Assembly (NCBI GenBank): GCA_965267605.1
Contig: OZ254088.1
Span: 1,612,001 to 1,676,000 of the forward strand
Reading direction: 5' to 3'
Source: G965267605 sp965267605
Lineage (GTDB): Bacteria > Bacteroidota > Bacteroidia > Flavobacteriales_E > Vicingaceae
DNA: 64,000 bases
The notes under the pieces are model-generated. The model did no database searches and was not told the DNA's origin. It was given only the letters and a program-made list of their open reading frames with translations. Numbering within the stretch: the stretch's first letter is position 1; every line of letters begins with the position of its first letter. This document shows positions 8,975 to 17,529 of the stretch, piece after piece. The position numbers and the translations under genes are program-made.

Positions 8975-9064
8975 TGCGTTCGCGTTTCACGGTAAAAGTA
9001 ACAAATACACGATGCGAAGCCTATTGAATATCCGATAGAATCAGGGCTGTTCAACACAAGATGC

Positions 9065-9072
9065 TATATTTG
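9065..9072 (+). promoter_or_regulatory. Bacteroidota -7 element (TAtaTTTG)
   Basis: TATATTTG matches the TAnnTTTG consensus 24 bases before the TTG start of the ACMSD-like gene and lies in the divergent gap with the receptor gene. No clear TTG is seen at the -33 distance, so it is only a candidate. Confidence 0.4.
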
Positions 9073-9095
9073 AATCCCTGAAGCGTCCGGCCTTG

Positions 9096-10103
9096 TTGAA
9101 GATCGATATGCATACCCATATTATTCCCAAGCACCTTCCCCGGTGGGCGGATAAATTTGGGTACGGAGGATTCATATTTCTAGATCACCACAGAGAAGGA
9201 TATGCCCGCATGATGCAGGATCAGAAGTTCTTCCGGGAGATTGAAGCCAATTGCTGGGACGCAGATATCCGAATAAAGGATTACGAAGAATTTGACACGC
9301 AGGTACAGGTGATTTGCACCATTCCAGTGTTGTTCTCTTATTGGGCAAAACCGCAAGACTGCCTCGATATCAGCATGTTCCTGAACGATGATGTTGCGGA
9401 GATCTACAACAAGCATCCAAAGAACTACGTGGGCCTTGGCACCATACCGATGCAGGATACGGATCTTGCTATCAAGGAGCTTGAAAGATGCAAGGAGATT
9501 GGCATGCATGGAATTCAGATTGGCTCCAACATCAACGACCTTAATCTGAATGAAGAGCAGTTCCACCCTATATATGAAGCTTGCCAGGAATTGGACATGG
9601 CCATTATGATTCACCCCTGGAACATGATGGGTAAAGCTCAAATGGAAAGGTACTGGCTGCCATGGCTTGTGGGAATGCCAGGTGAAACTTCACGTGCCAT
9701 ATGCTCAATGATCTTCGGAGGCATCTTTGATAAGTTCCCCAACCTAAGGGTTTGCTTCTCACATGCGGGAGGGTCATTTTTTGGAACTATTGGCAGGGTT
9801 GAGCACGGATACAATTGCAGGCCAGATCTTGTGGCAGTTGACAACCCCGTCAATCCCAGAGAATATGTGGGTAAATTTTGGATCGACTGCATTACACATG
9901 ATATCTCCGCATTGAAATTTATACTGCAAACACTGGATCCCAAGAAGATTTGTCTGGGTTCCGATTATCCTTTCCCACTTGGAGACCTGGAAATTGGAAA
10001 GTACATTACTGATAGCGATCTACCAGAATCTACGGTAGAAGATATTTTCTGCAACTCCACACTGGAGTGGCTCAACATTGACAAGGAAAGGTTCCTGGAC
10101 TAA
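9096..10103 (+). CDS. ACMSD-like amidohydrolase (2-amino-3-carboxymuconate-6-semialdehyde decarboxylase family)
   Basis: About 335 residues. With TTG 9096 the protein begins MKIDMHTHIIPKHLP, lining up with the MKIDIHSHILP start of ACMSD enzymes; TTG 9093 and ATG 9108 are alternatives. Metal ligands are the HTH near the N-terminus, a mid-protein HPW, SHAGGSFFG and the late GSDYPFPLGD aspartate, all typical of ACMSD. The enzyme diverts the kynurenine-pathway intermediate ACMS from quinolinate by decarboxylation, using zinc. No other tryptophan-degradation gene is in the window. It overlaps the next gene by one base and heads a three-gene operon. Confidence 0.85.
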   Translation: MKIDMHTHIIPKHLPRWADKFGYGGFIFLDHHREGYARMMQDQKFFREIEANCWDADIRIKDYEEFDTQVQVICTIPVLFSYWAKPQDCLDISMFLNDDVAEIYNKHPKNYVGLGTIPMQDTDLAIKELERCKEIGMHGIQIGSNINDLNLNEEQFHPIYEACQELDMAIMIHPWNMMGKAQMERYWLPWLVGMPGETSRAICSMIFGGIFDKFPNLRVCFSHAGGSFFGTIGRVEHGYNCRPDLVAVDNPVNPREYVGKFWIDCITHDISALKFILQTLDPKKICLGSDYPFPLGDLEIGKYITDSDLPESTVEDIFCNSTLEWLNIDKERFLD

Positions 10104-10828
10104 TGGCCTGGTTTGAATCATGGTTCGACAGCAGGTATTACCCATTGCTGTATGATCATCGCAATGAAGAAGATGCGAAACACTTTCTATCAAAGCTTAC
10201 CGCCACACACCTCACCGAGCGCGACAGCACCGTTCTAGATGCCTGTTGTGGCCGTGGCAGACATTCCGGAAAACTGCATGAGTTAGGCTTCAATGTTACC
10301 GGATTCGACCTTTCAGCTCAAAGTATTGAAGAAGCAAAAGCATCCTATCCTGGCATCAACTTTCTTGTGCACGATCTGCGCGAACCTCTACCGCTTAGGG
10401 AATTTGACTACGTGCTTAACCTGTTCACCAGCTTTGGTTATTTCGAAGACCCGCAGGACGATGCAAAAGCGTTCAACGCACTTTCAGAGGTAGTTAAACC
10501 GGGTGGACTCCTGGTCATTGACTTCATGAACAGTGTGAAGGTGGCCAATACCTATGAACCCGAATCCATCAAGGAAACAAATGGAGTGCGGTTCATATCC
10601 AAACGCTGGTTGGAAGATGGTTACATCAGAAAGACCATTGATATTAAGGGTGAACAAGTAGATGAACATTATGAAGAACATGTGCGTTTACTTGAGCTTG
10701 AAGACTTCCTTAAGTTTGCCGAAGGCGAAGGAATGCAAAATTTGGCCGTTTACGGTAATTATGAATTGGAGGGATTTGCACCTGAAACATCAGATAGATT
10801 GATTCTCGTATTTTCGAAGCCCGAATGA
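10103..10828 (+). CDS. Class I SAM-dependent methyltransferase
   Basis: A 241-residue Rossmann methyltransferase. Motif I is VLDACCGRGRHSGKL (~48-62), followed by VTGFDLSAQSIEEA (motif II acidic D) and a motif IV-like FDYVLNLFTSFGYF. These are typical of the small UbiE/CmoA-like group whose substrates are unassigned. The ATG overlaps the TAA of the ACMSD-like gene (TAATG) and its TGA overlaps the ZIP gene start (ATGA), so the three are very probably translationally coupled. No substrate can be named. Confidence 0.85.
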   Translation: MAWFESWFDSRYYPLLYDHRNEEDAKHFLSKLTATHLTERDSTVLDACCGRGRHSGKLHELGFNVTGFDLSAQSIEEAKASYPGINFLVHDLREPLPLREFDYVLNLFTSFGYFEDPQDDAKAFNALSEVVKPGGLLVIDFMNSVKVANTYEPESIKETNGVRFISKRWLEDGYIRKTIDIKGEQVDEHYEEHVRLLELEDFLKFAEGEGMQNLAVYGNYELEGFAPETSDRLILVFSKPE

Positions 10829-11535
10829 GCGATCTTACTACGGTATCTATATTACTCTTTATCCCTTTGGTGGCGGGATTCGCAGGATTGATGTTCTTTC
10901 AGCAGGTAAGCAAGATCAATAAATACCTGCTTACGTTCAGTGGATCGTTCCTTCTCAGTATTACGGTACTACACATCCTACCGGATGTATTCAGTTCAGA
11001 CCAGCCCTACCTCCCACTCTTTATATTGATTGGTTTTTTCATTCAGATCATACTGGGCAGCCTTTCAGGTGGTCTCGAACATGGTCATGTACATCCTCAT
11101 GAAAAAATCGGGTGGACCGTTTACATCAGTATCATGATTCACGCAATTATTGAAGGTATGGCCATCACCGATACAGATCACCATCACCATCTTTCTGAGC
11201 AACTGACATTGGGCATTATCATTCACAAAACTCCGGTTGCCATTGCGTTGGCAGGACTGCTTCATGCCACTACTACTAAACCGAAAGCAATTCTGCTTCT
11301 GATCATGTTCAGCCTTGCCACCCCAGCAGGTTATTTCATTGGGCCCTACCTGGCAACGATCTCAGAGATAGAAACGCATTACTATCTGCTAGCTGTGGCC
11401 GTTGGGGTATTCCTTCATGTTTCAACAGTTATCCTTTTCGAAAGTGAAGAAGGACACCGTTTTGACTGGAGTAAAATCGTGAGTATTGTCATCGGCTTTG
11501 GGCTTGCATTACTTACGTTGCTGCACGTGCATTAA
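10825..11535 (+). CDS. ZIP-family metal transporter
   Basis: A 236-residue inner-membrane protein with about eight hydrophobic segments. A histidine-rich loop (EHGHVHPHEK and DTDHHHHL) and the transmembrane motifs HAIIEG and IIHKTPVAIAL give the paired His/Glu ligands that define ZIP channels and transporters, which import zinc or other divalent metals. The start overlaps the preceding methyltransferase stop (ATGA). It is the last gene of the ACMSD-methyltransferase-ZIP operon; supplying zinc to the metal-dependent decarboxylase is a possible link but only inferred. Confidence 0.85.
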   Translation: MSDLTTVSILLFIPLVAGFAGLMFFQQVSKINKYLLTFSGSFLLSITVLHILPDVFSSDQPYLPLFILIGFFIQIILGSLSGGLEHGHVHPHEKIGWTVYISIMIHAIIEGMAITDTDHHHHLSEQLTLGIIIHKTPVAIALAGLLHATTTKPKAILLLIMFSLATPAGYFIGPYLATISEIETHYYLLAVAVGVFLHVSTVILFESEEGHRFDWSKIVSIVIGFGLALLTLLHVH

Positions 11536-11550
11536 TCTGCACATCGAACA

Positions 11551-11580
11551 TTGCGTCTGAACAACTGTTTTATACCTTTA
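11551..11580 (+). promoter_or_regulatory. Bacteroidota promoter for the peroxiredoxin gene
   Basis: TTG at 11551-11553, a 19-base spacer and TACCTTTA at 11573-11580 fit the -33/-7 pattern. The expected start of transcription leaves a leader of about 28 bases before ATG 11615. Confidence 0.6.
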
Positions 11581-11614
11581 CTCAATAATGTTAAACAGAT
11601 AATTATCTATAGAT

Positions 11615-12247
11615 ATGGCAGTGCTTGTAGGACAAAAAGCGCCAGGGTTTTCGGCCCAGGCTGTAATTAACGGAAACGATATTGTAGACAACTTCACTTT
11701 GGAACAGTTTAAGGGCAGCAAATACGTTGTACTTTTCTTCTATCCAAAGGATTTCACTTTCGTTTGTCCAACAGAGCTTTTCGCTTTTCAAGAGAAGCTT
11801 GCAGAATTTGAATCAAGAAATGTAGCGGTTGTTGGTGTTTCAACAGACACCGAGCAATCTCACTGGGGGTGGTTACAAATGGCTAAAGATGCCGGGGGCA
11901 TCAATGGCGTAACGTACCCGCTTGTAGCTGATACCAATAAGACCATCTCTGCCAATTACGATGTGCTTGCTGGAGATTGGGATGTAGATGAAGATGGCTA
12001 CATGGTTGCGCATGGTGAGTTGATCGCGTACAGAGGCCTTTTCCTTATCGACAAGGAAGGAACTGTTCGTCACCAGTTGGTGAACGACCTCCCATTGGGA
12101 AGAAACGTTGATGAAGCGTTAAGAATGGTAGATGCCCTTCAGTTCAATGAAGAGCACGGTGAGGTTTGTCCGGCTAACTGGAGCAAAGGCAAAGAAGGTC
12201 TGAAAGACACACATGAAGGTGTAGCTGAATACCTGGCTGCTCACTAA
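11615..12247 (+). CDS. 2-Cys peroxiredoxin (AhpC/Prx1 class)
   Basis: A 210-residue thioredoxin-fold peroxidase. The peroxidatic cysteine is C51 in DFTFVCPTELFAF and the resolving cysteine ~C185 in HGEVCPANW, the standard typical 2-Cys arrangement. It reduces hydrogen peroxide and organic hydroperoxides using thioredoxin or AhpF-type donors, in the cytoplasm as a dimer or decamer. Length is normal (~200-210). It has its own promoter and a strong terminator, so it is a single-gene unit. The C-terminal tail with the YL motif resembles oxidation-sensitive family members. Confidence 0.95.
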   Translation: MAVLVGQKAPGFSAQAVINGNDIVDNFTLEQFKGSKYVVLFFYPKDFTFVCPTELFAFQEKLAEFESRNVAVVGVSTDTEQSHWGWLQMAKDAGGINGVTYPLVADTNKTISANYDVLAGDWDVDEDGYMVAHGELIAYRGLFLIDKEGTVRHQLVNDLPLGRNVDEALRMVDALQFNEEHGEVCPANWSKGKEGLKDTHEGVAEYLAAH

Positions 12248-12300
12248 TTCGATGATTTTTGACTTGAAAGGCACCTAAATGGTGTCTGAAAAGACTGTGG

Positions 12301-12328
12301 AAACGCCCCTAAGTTCAGGGGCGTTTTT
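12301..12328 (+). terminator. Intrinsic terminator of the peroxiredoxin gene
   Basis: AAACGCCCCT pairs with AGGGGCGTTT around a 6-base loop and continues into a T-rich tract. It is a perfect GC-rich stem 53 bases after the stop codon. Confidence 0.85.
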
Positions 12329-12389
12329 GTTTTACTGCTTTAAAGTGGAGGTTCACATTGTGGAATATCATATTCTAGCGCCCTTATAA

Positions 12390-12809
12390 ATGAAACCAGC
12401 TAAATCCAGCTTCATGAGATCACTCACCATTGCCTTCCTTTTATCCTGTAGTTTTCAGTTGATGGCACAACAAAAGGATTCCTTCGTATCGGGCTCAAGC
12501 GATTATTTCAATCAACAAGAACTCGATTATCTAAACTCACTTTTTACAAGTTTCGACATACCTACAATCCGGAAGAATCAAAGAATTTCGTTCCTGGCTG
12601 GAGATTCTAAAACCAGAGTAATCAGCAAAACGGAGTTTTTTGAACAGTTCATTACTCCGTATACGGTGAAAGGAGAGCTCCCCAGGTTCACTGTGAAATA
12701 CCTAAGTGAGGATGAGCAGAAGAAATCCGGAGGATTCGAAATTCTGTTTACATCACATTCTGCTACTGTAACAAAGAAAGTGTATAAGGAACTCAGCGGA
12801 TTGCCTTAG
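12390..12809 (+). CDS. Small secreted protein of unknown function
   Basis: 139 residues with an N-terminal signal peptide (basic start, hydrophobic core LTIAFLLSCSF, cleavage near LMAQQ). The mature part is ~110 residues, charged, with short mixed strands and no cysteine or recognisable motif. No family is recognised. ATG start at 12390, 62 bases after the peroxiredoxin terminator; the following gene is 76 bases away on the same strand and is also exported. A weak hairpin without a T-run lies between them. Confidence 0.6.
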   Translation: MKPAKSSFMRSLTIAFLLSCSFQLMAQQKDSFVSGSSDYFNQQELDYLNSLFTSFDIPTIRKNQRISFLAGDSKTRVISKTEFFEQFITPYTVKGELPRFTVKYLSEDEQKKSGGFEILFTSHSATVTKKVYKELSGLP

Positions 12810-12885
12810 CAAGCAGTCAACTCATCCGATTCCTTCGGATAGCTTTGATCCATTGTAGTGTCTTTTTGTTATGTTGGAATGAATC

Positions 12886-13908
12886 TTGCATCACTATAGC
12901 GTGCGCATTTTGATTTTCATAGCACTACTCCTACCCTTTCTGGCCTCAGCACAGATAACGCCTGCGTATAGACCACATGCGCTGTACAGGTTCAATGGAG
13001 AGGTGATATCATTGGAAGATCCTCACATTGTTGACATCCTTAAAAAGGACAAACGGAAGATGTTCAAGGAGATTAGCGTGTACAGCCACCTGTTCGATCA
13101 GGAACCGGACAATGTTTTCAAAGTAGAGGGTATAGCAGTGAAAATTGAAGCGGAACGCATCACAATTCACGAGAACAACATCAACAAGTACTATAAGCTA
13201 TCCGATTTACCTAACAAACCATCCGGACGTATTGATGGGTTTGGCTGCGGCAAGCAATTGGGTTGGCTGTATGGTGGCAAATGGGATGTACAGCACGTGG
13301 TCCTTACCGATGAGAAACTCACAAAGCAAAAGCATTTCGATCTTACAGGTTGGAGGGAAAAGTATGGTCGATTGGGCTTCCTGAAGCAGAAGTTAAATCA
13401 CATTGTGTTCTCGTGCGAGGATGGAAAGCATACTTTATTAGTTGACCTGCTGGGTGGTGTAGTGCGCGAATTGGATTTTCCAACCGATGCAGTGTTGTTG
13501 GATCATGAACAAACAGGTATCGTGGGTTATGTCTCGATCGATCGAAAGAAAGGCGTCATCCATACAGTCTTCGGAAAAAGCAACTTTAGCTTCAAGGCCA
13601 AAAACCTTGCACATGCCAACGCGGTGAGACCCATGCTATTGAATGACAAGATCGTGTACGCCTACTATCACGACATTGCCACAGGTTCAGATTTGGTTTG
13701 CTATGACCTGAAAACAAAGAAAGTAGCGTGGCAAGCGGATGTGAAACAAGTGATGGCAGAACATTCCAAGTACTACAACAAGGTTTACCTGTCCGCTTTT
13801 GAACTCACCGTAATTATGGAAGGACAGGAGGCTTACGGTTCTTACCTCCAGTTGTTTGACCTGAATACAGGCAAGCGGATGTTCGATTACTTTCCAGCCA
13901 AGAAATAG
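12886..13908 (+). CDS. Secreted protein of unknown function, probable beta-propeller-like repeats
   Basis: 340 residues with a signal peptide (ILIFIALLLPFLASAQ). The frame can start at TTG 12886 or GTG 12901; the latter gives MRILIFIALLLPF..., a cleaner signal. The mature part has repeated strand patterns ending in aspartate/lysine turns (LVCYDLKTKKVAWQ and LQLFDLNTGKRMF), reminiscent of PQQ-like or other propeller blades, but too few are clear for a family call. Its stop is directly adjacent to the convergent mazG stop, with no terminator between them. Confidence 0.65.
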   Translation: MHHYSVRILIFIALLLPFLASAQITPAYRPHALYRFNGEVISLEDPHIVDILKKDKRKMFKEISVYSHLFDQEPDNVFKVEGIAVKIEAERITIHENNINKYYKLSDLPNKPSGRIDGFGCGKQLGWLYGGKWDVQHVVLTDEKLTKQKHFDLTGWREKYGRLGFLKQKLNHIVFSCEDGKHTLLVDLLGGVVRELDFPTDAVLLDHEQTGIVGYVSIDRKKGVIHTVFGKSNFSFKAKNLAHANAVRPMLLNDKIVYAYYHDIATGSDLVCYDLKTKKVAWQADVKQVMAEHSKYYNKVYLSAFELTVIMEGQEAYGSYLQLFDLNTGKRMFDYFPAKK

Positions 13909-14676
13909 CTACTCACTTTCTTTGGCTTTGTCCCAATAAACATCCATTTCCTCCAACGACATTGAAGCAAGATCCTTTCCCTCCGTCTTCACGGCAGATT
14001 CCATGGCGTTGAACCGTTTGATAAACTTCCTATTGGTCTTCTCCAATGCATCTTCAGGATTCACATCGATGAATCTGGCGTAGTTTACGACTGCAAACAA
14101 TAGGTCACCTAACTCCTCTTCCTTCTTAGGACTATCTGCTACCACTTCTTCCTGCAATTCTTCCATCTCTTCCTTGACCTTATCCCACACCTGGTCGCGG
14201 TGCTCCCAATCAAAGCCCACTCCCCTCGCTTTATCCTGAATGCGGATGGCCTTCACCAAAGCTGGCAAGCTAACGGGTACGCCTTCAAACAAAGATTTCT
14301 TACCCTCTTTTAGTTTGATCTTCTCCCAATTCTCTTTAACCTCGTTCTCATCTGCAACTTCTACATCTCCGTAGATGTGCGGATGGCGTGCAATCAACTT
14401 CTCGCAAATACCATCTATCACCTCTTCAAGTGTAAAGGCATCACGCTCCTTACCAATTTTGGCATAGAAGACGATGTGCAATAACAAATCTCCCAGTTCC
14501 TTCTTGACTTCTTCCAGGTCGTCTTCCATAATGGCATCAGCAAGTTCATAGGTTTCCTCGATGGTTAAGTGCCTAAGGGTTTGCATGGTCTGTTTCCGGT
14601 CCCATGGACATTTCTCCCGAAGCTCATCCATAATGGTAATGAGTCTTGCGAATTGTTCCAAAGCGTTATTATTCAT
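13909..14676 (-). CDS. mazG: Nucleoside triphosphate pyrophosphohydrolase MazG
   Basis: 255 residues with the duplicated all-alpha MazG domain. The first copy carries CPWDRKQT and the EETYELADAI helix (E-E-x-x-E metal-binding pattern); the second carries EEMEELQEEV and EEELGDLLFAVVNYAR. The enzyme hydrolyses dNTPs/NTPs to the monophosphate and pyrophosphate, cleaning aberrant nucleotides and influencing ppGpp in E. coli. Length agrees with E. coli MazG (263). ATG start at 14676; the upstream gap carries a dispersed repeat. Confidence 0.93.
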   Translation of the reverse strand: MNNNALEQFARLITIMDELREKCPWDRKQTMQTLRHLTIEETYELADAIMEDDLEEVKKELGDLLLHIVFYAKIGKERDAFTLEEVIDGICEKLIARHPHIYGDVEVADENEVKENWEKIKLKEGKKSLFEGVPVSLPALVKAIRIQDKARGVGFDWEHRDQVWDKVKEEMEELQEEVVADSPKKEEELGDLLFAVVNYARFIDVNPEDALEKTNRKFIKRFNAMESAVKTEGKDLASMSLEEMDVYWDKAKESE

Positions 14677-14699
14677 GCAGCTAAACTATAATGTTATTC

Positions 14700-14847
14700 G
14701 TTCATTTTCTTTGTTCGCGCAAAGAAAACGAACCAAAAGAAAACACGCTTTTTCCAAGGTGCTTTTGCACCGCAAAACCGGCTCGGCTCGCTAAATTTTC
14801 TCCAAGGCTTCGAAAATTCTGAACGCTCACCTCTCCTGCACTGCGGA
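14700..14847 (+). repeat. Dispersed intergenic repeat, copy A
   Basis: This ~148-base segment in the mazG/PagL-like gene gap matches the reverse complement of 34352-34503 over nearly its whole length with scattered differences. Shared blocks include AAAGAAAACGAACCAAAAG, GGCTCGCTAAATTTTCTCCA and CCTCTCCTGC-CTGCGG. It holds a small palindrome near 14710-14730 (CTTTG...CAAAG). The rest of the 14677-14923 gap has only a possible TATTTTTA -7 element at 14912-14919. Confidence 0.8.
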
Positions 14848-14923
14848 AAAAGGAAGAACTCGAAACATCCAATTACTCAAGGGTCACCGACCCACACGAG
14901 TAGATTATTGATATTTTTACGCC

Positions 14924-15997
14924 ATGCGTGCAGCACTTCTAACGGTAATGGGATTGTGGACACTGATTGCTACAGCGCAAAAACCTGTGCACGAAGCCGA
15001 GATCATGTTTCATGGCGGTTTTCTGTGGGCGCACAGAAATTCGATGACACATCTCGTAGAAGGACACACAGGTGGTGTAGAACTTAGCCTGCACATGAAC
15101 ACCTTCGGAGACAAAGCATGGCATCATTACTACAATTACCCGAAGCCGGGAATATCGTTGATCTACTGGAATCTCAACAACGCTAACCAGTTGGGAAGTG
15201 CCATCGGTATTCTGCCGCATATCCACTTTCCGCTAATCGAAAGAGATGGATTTTCCTGGAACATTAACACGGGTTATGGACTGGGATACGTCACGCAGCG
15301 ATTTGACCGTACCGAAAATCACAAGAACATTGCGATAGGTAGTCATCTCAACGGGGCAGTACAATTGGGTACGAACGTTGAATATGCTATAGCTGACGGT
15401 TTTGCGCTGGATGTTGCGCTGGGCCTCACCCATTTCTCAAATGCATCTGCCAAAACACCAAACCTGGGGATCAATCTTCCATCGCTATCGGTGGGTATTA
15501 CCCGCCAGTTTGGCGAGACAAAGACACCGTCAGGAAGCGCTCCAGACTCTTTGGATCAGCGCATCAGATTCTCGGTGAACGCCATGTATGCCTTTAGGCA
15601 GATCGTACCAGCTGGTGGCACAACCTATAATGTGGTAGGACTAACTGCCCTTATGGAACGTCAGATGACACCCAAGAGCAGACTTACATTGGGAGTGGAT
15701 TATATGCTGGACCCTTCCAACCATGTGAAGATGCAAGGCCTGGGAGACACTTTGAGTTCTGATGCACAAGCATTCCGCATTGGTATTGCACCCGGATATG
15801 AGCTGGTGCTGGGGAATTTCGTATTGGTTGGACAATTTGGGGTTTACGCCCGCAGCCCTTATACAGAAGATGGGATGTTCTATCATCGTGTGGGTTCGAG
15901 GATTCAAATCAATGATCATTTACGTATCAACCTGTTGTTGAAGTCGCACTTTGCGGTTGCGGATTACTTTGAATGGGGATTAGGTTATAGATTCTAA
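14924..15997 (+). CDS. Acyloxyacyl hydrolase / PagL-like lipid A deacylase
   Basis: 357 residues with a signal peptide (MRAALLTVMGLWTLIATAQ) and an outer-membrane beta-barrel composition. LGLTHFSNAS (157-166) supplies H160 and S162 in the H-x-S-N pattern of PagL catalytic residues. The family removes the 3-O-linked acyl chain from lipid A or similar. About 170 residues after this motif form a second set of strands ending in YRF, longer than Pseudomonas PagL (~150 mature), as is usual in Bacteroidota homologues. It overlaps the next gene by one base (TAATG). Confidence 0.75.
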   Translation: MRAALLTVMGLWTLIATAQKPVHEAEIMFHGGFLWAHRNSMTHLVEGHTGGVELSLHMNTFGDKAWHHYYNYPKPGISLIYWNLNNANQLGSAIGILPHIHFPLIERDGFSWNINTGYGLGYVTQRFDRTENHKNIAIGSHLNGAVQLGTNVEYAIADGFALDVALGLTHFSNASAKTPNLGINLPSLSVGITRQFGETKTPSGSAPDSLDQRIRFSVNAMYAFRQIVPAGGTTYNVVGLTALMERQMTPKSRLTLGVDYMLDPSNHVKMQGLGDTLSSDAQAFRIGIAPGYELVLGNFVLVGQFGVYARSPYTEDGMFYHRVGSRIQINDHLRINLLLKSHFAVADYFEWGLGYRF

Positions 15998-16731
15998 TGA
16001 AGTGGAAGCTCACATATAGTGTATTGATCATTGTCTTGTTCTGGGGATGTAAATCGGAGAATATGGGTGATTGCTTCAAGGGAACCGGAAAAGAGGTTGA
16101 AGTCGTCCGTGAGATTCCCCCTGGTATTCAGCGTATCATCCTGAAGGATAATGTGCACCTGGTAATCACACAAGACAGTGTAGAATCACTGAAGCTTACG
16201 GGTGGCGCCAACGTGTTGAAACTGGTGAAGACCATTGTGAATGGAAACGAGTTGGAGATCAGGAATGACAATACGTGCAATTTTGTGCGGAGCTACAGAA
16301 AAGACATCATCGCGTTCCTGCACATCAAAGACCCTCAATACCTGCGTTATGAGGGTGCTGGAAAGGTGACCACTACCAACATGATCAACACGACAACTTT
16401 CACGTGTGATATGTGGGACGGTAGCAGGGATTTGCGTCTGTGTCTGGATGTGGATACCATCAACTGCTTCAACCATGTAGGACCAGGAGATGTAAAGATG
16501 CACGGTACAGCGAAGTACGCGAGATTGTACAGCGATGGAAATGGATTTATGGAGGCTGACTCCCTTGATGTGGACATTGTAAACATAGATTGGCGTGGAA
16601 CTGGCAACTGTACGGTTGCTACAGATAGCATTCTAGAGGTCACCATTCACTACATTGGTGATGTTTACTACAAAGGAGATCCGAAGATCACTTCCAACCT
16701 CTTGCACGATGGGAAGCTGATCAAGTTCTGA
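15997..16731 (+). CDS. GIN-domain (DUF2807) putative auto-transporter adhesin-like lipoprotein
   Basis: 244 residues. The signal ends in a lipobox (VLFWGC at ~14-19). The following sequence contains the head GIN domain pattern: REIPPGIQRIILKDNVHLVI, with later stacked strands where serine/asparagine/glycine turns repeat, consistent with a right-handed beta-solenoid. The function of DUF2807 proteins is unknown; they are periplasmic or surface proteins common in Bacteroidota. The ATG overlaps the stop of the PagL-like gene, so the two are co-translated. Confidence 0.8.
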   Translation: MKWKLTYSVLIIVLFWGCKSENMGDCFKGTGKEVEVVREIPPGIQRIILKDNVHLVITQDSVESLKLTGGANVLKLVKTIVNGNELEIRNDNTCNFVRSYRKDIIAFLHIKDPQYLRYEGAGKVTTTNMINTTTFTCDMWDGSRDLRLCLDVDTINCFNHVGPGDVKMHGTAKYARLYSDGNGFMEADSLDVDIVNIDWRGTGNCTVATDSILEVTIHYIGDVYYKGDPKITSNLLHDGKLIKF

Positions 16732-16817
16732 GATTAGCCCGTTCTGCATAATAATTCGGCCGTTTCGTAGTATATCGTGGACAACGTTATCCTAACCAAT
16801 TTTGTTTCGGTGAGGTT

Positions 16818-17426
16818 ATGAGAAGAATTTATCTACTGTTTTCTATCATTCTGCTTGCTTCATGTACCGATAGTAAAAACGAGTTGGATACGGAAGCACA
16901 TATACTGGACAACAAAGCGGAAGAGATACTTCCTGACTCTGTTCTTTTTACCAGTATCATTCCGGAACATGAAACAGACTCCATTAAAATTGAGCGGATC
17001 CAGGAGATTGTAGATCGTATTGATGCAGATTCGATGGAGGTCCGCATATGCAAGGACTCCGCTGCTTCAATTTGGGGGTTTTATCAAAATGACACATTGG
17101 TAAAAATGGTAACTGGTGTCCCATTTTCGTTTGGGACAGCGGGCTCAACATTCTACTTCCTTAAGAACCAATTGATATTCAGAAAAGACATTTGTAGAAG
17201 CAATAGGGTAAGCGCCATGTGTGATCCTACAGTAGTAACCAAAAGTGCTTACTTCTACAAAAGAAGAATCTTACATCAGGAAAGTGAAGCGACCCGCAAA
17301 AACGGCCCTGGTTGTGGTTGTAACCTCCCGGTTTACACCGTTAAGAGTTTCGATGCTACAATGGTATTTCAAGCAATTGAGCAATTAAAAGCGAAGCTGG
17401 AAAACGACAGCGTACCCCAGCATTGA
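16818..17426 (+). CDS. Lipoprotein of unknown function
   Basis: 202 residues with a lipoprotein signal (MRRIYLLFSIILLASC, lipobox LASC). An acidic, probably disordered linker (~20-60) precedes a small domain with mixed strands and several cysteines (IRKDICRSN..., SAMCDPT, PGCGCNLPV). No family is recognised. The GxGCGC cluster near the C-terminus is unusual and could form disulfides or bind metal. It stands alone between the GIN-domain gene and a dispersed repeat. Confidence 0.65.
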   Translation: MRRIYLLFSIILLASCTDSKNELDTEAHILDNKAEEILPDSVLFTSIIPEHETDSIKIERIQEIVDRIDADSMEVRICKDSAASIWGFYQNDTLVKMVTGVPFSFGTAGSTFYFLKNQLIFRKDICRSNRVSAMCDPTVVTKSAYFYKRRILHQESEATRKNGPGCGCNLPVYTVKSFDATMVFQAIEQLKAKLENDSVPQH

Positions 17427-17465
17427 ACCTTCTCCTGTATTAGCTTGTTAGATTACCGCTGTATT

Positions 17466-17506
17466 GCAAATTGTCGTACTTCGACAAGCTTGGTATGACA
17501 ATTTGC
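17466..17506. repeat. Dispersed palindromic repeat of the TGTCAT...GCTTGTCGAAG type
   Basis: GCAAATTGTC (17466-17475) and GACAATTTGC (17497-17506) are a perfect 10-bp inverted repeat around a core that reads, on the minus strand, TGTCATACCAAGCTTGTCGA and continues AGTACGACA. The core resembles 34065-34092 and a repeat common in intergenic DNA of Bacteroidota. Confidence 0.6.
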
Positions 17507-17529
17507 GTGGTTTCTTTTACCTTTAGCCT

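Noticed and set aside
12827..12843. Possible hairpin ATCCGA-TTCCT-TCGGAT after the small secreted protein gene
   Set aside because: Only a 6-bp stem with no T-run; not convincing as a terminator.
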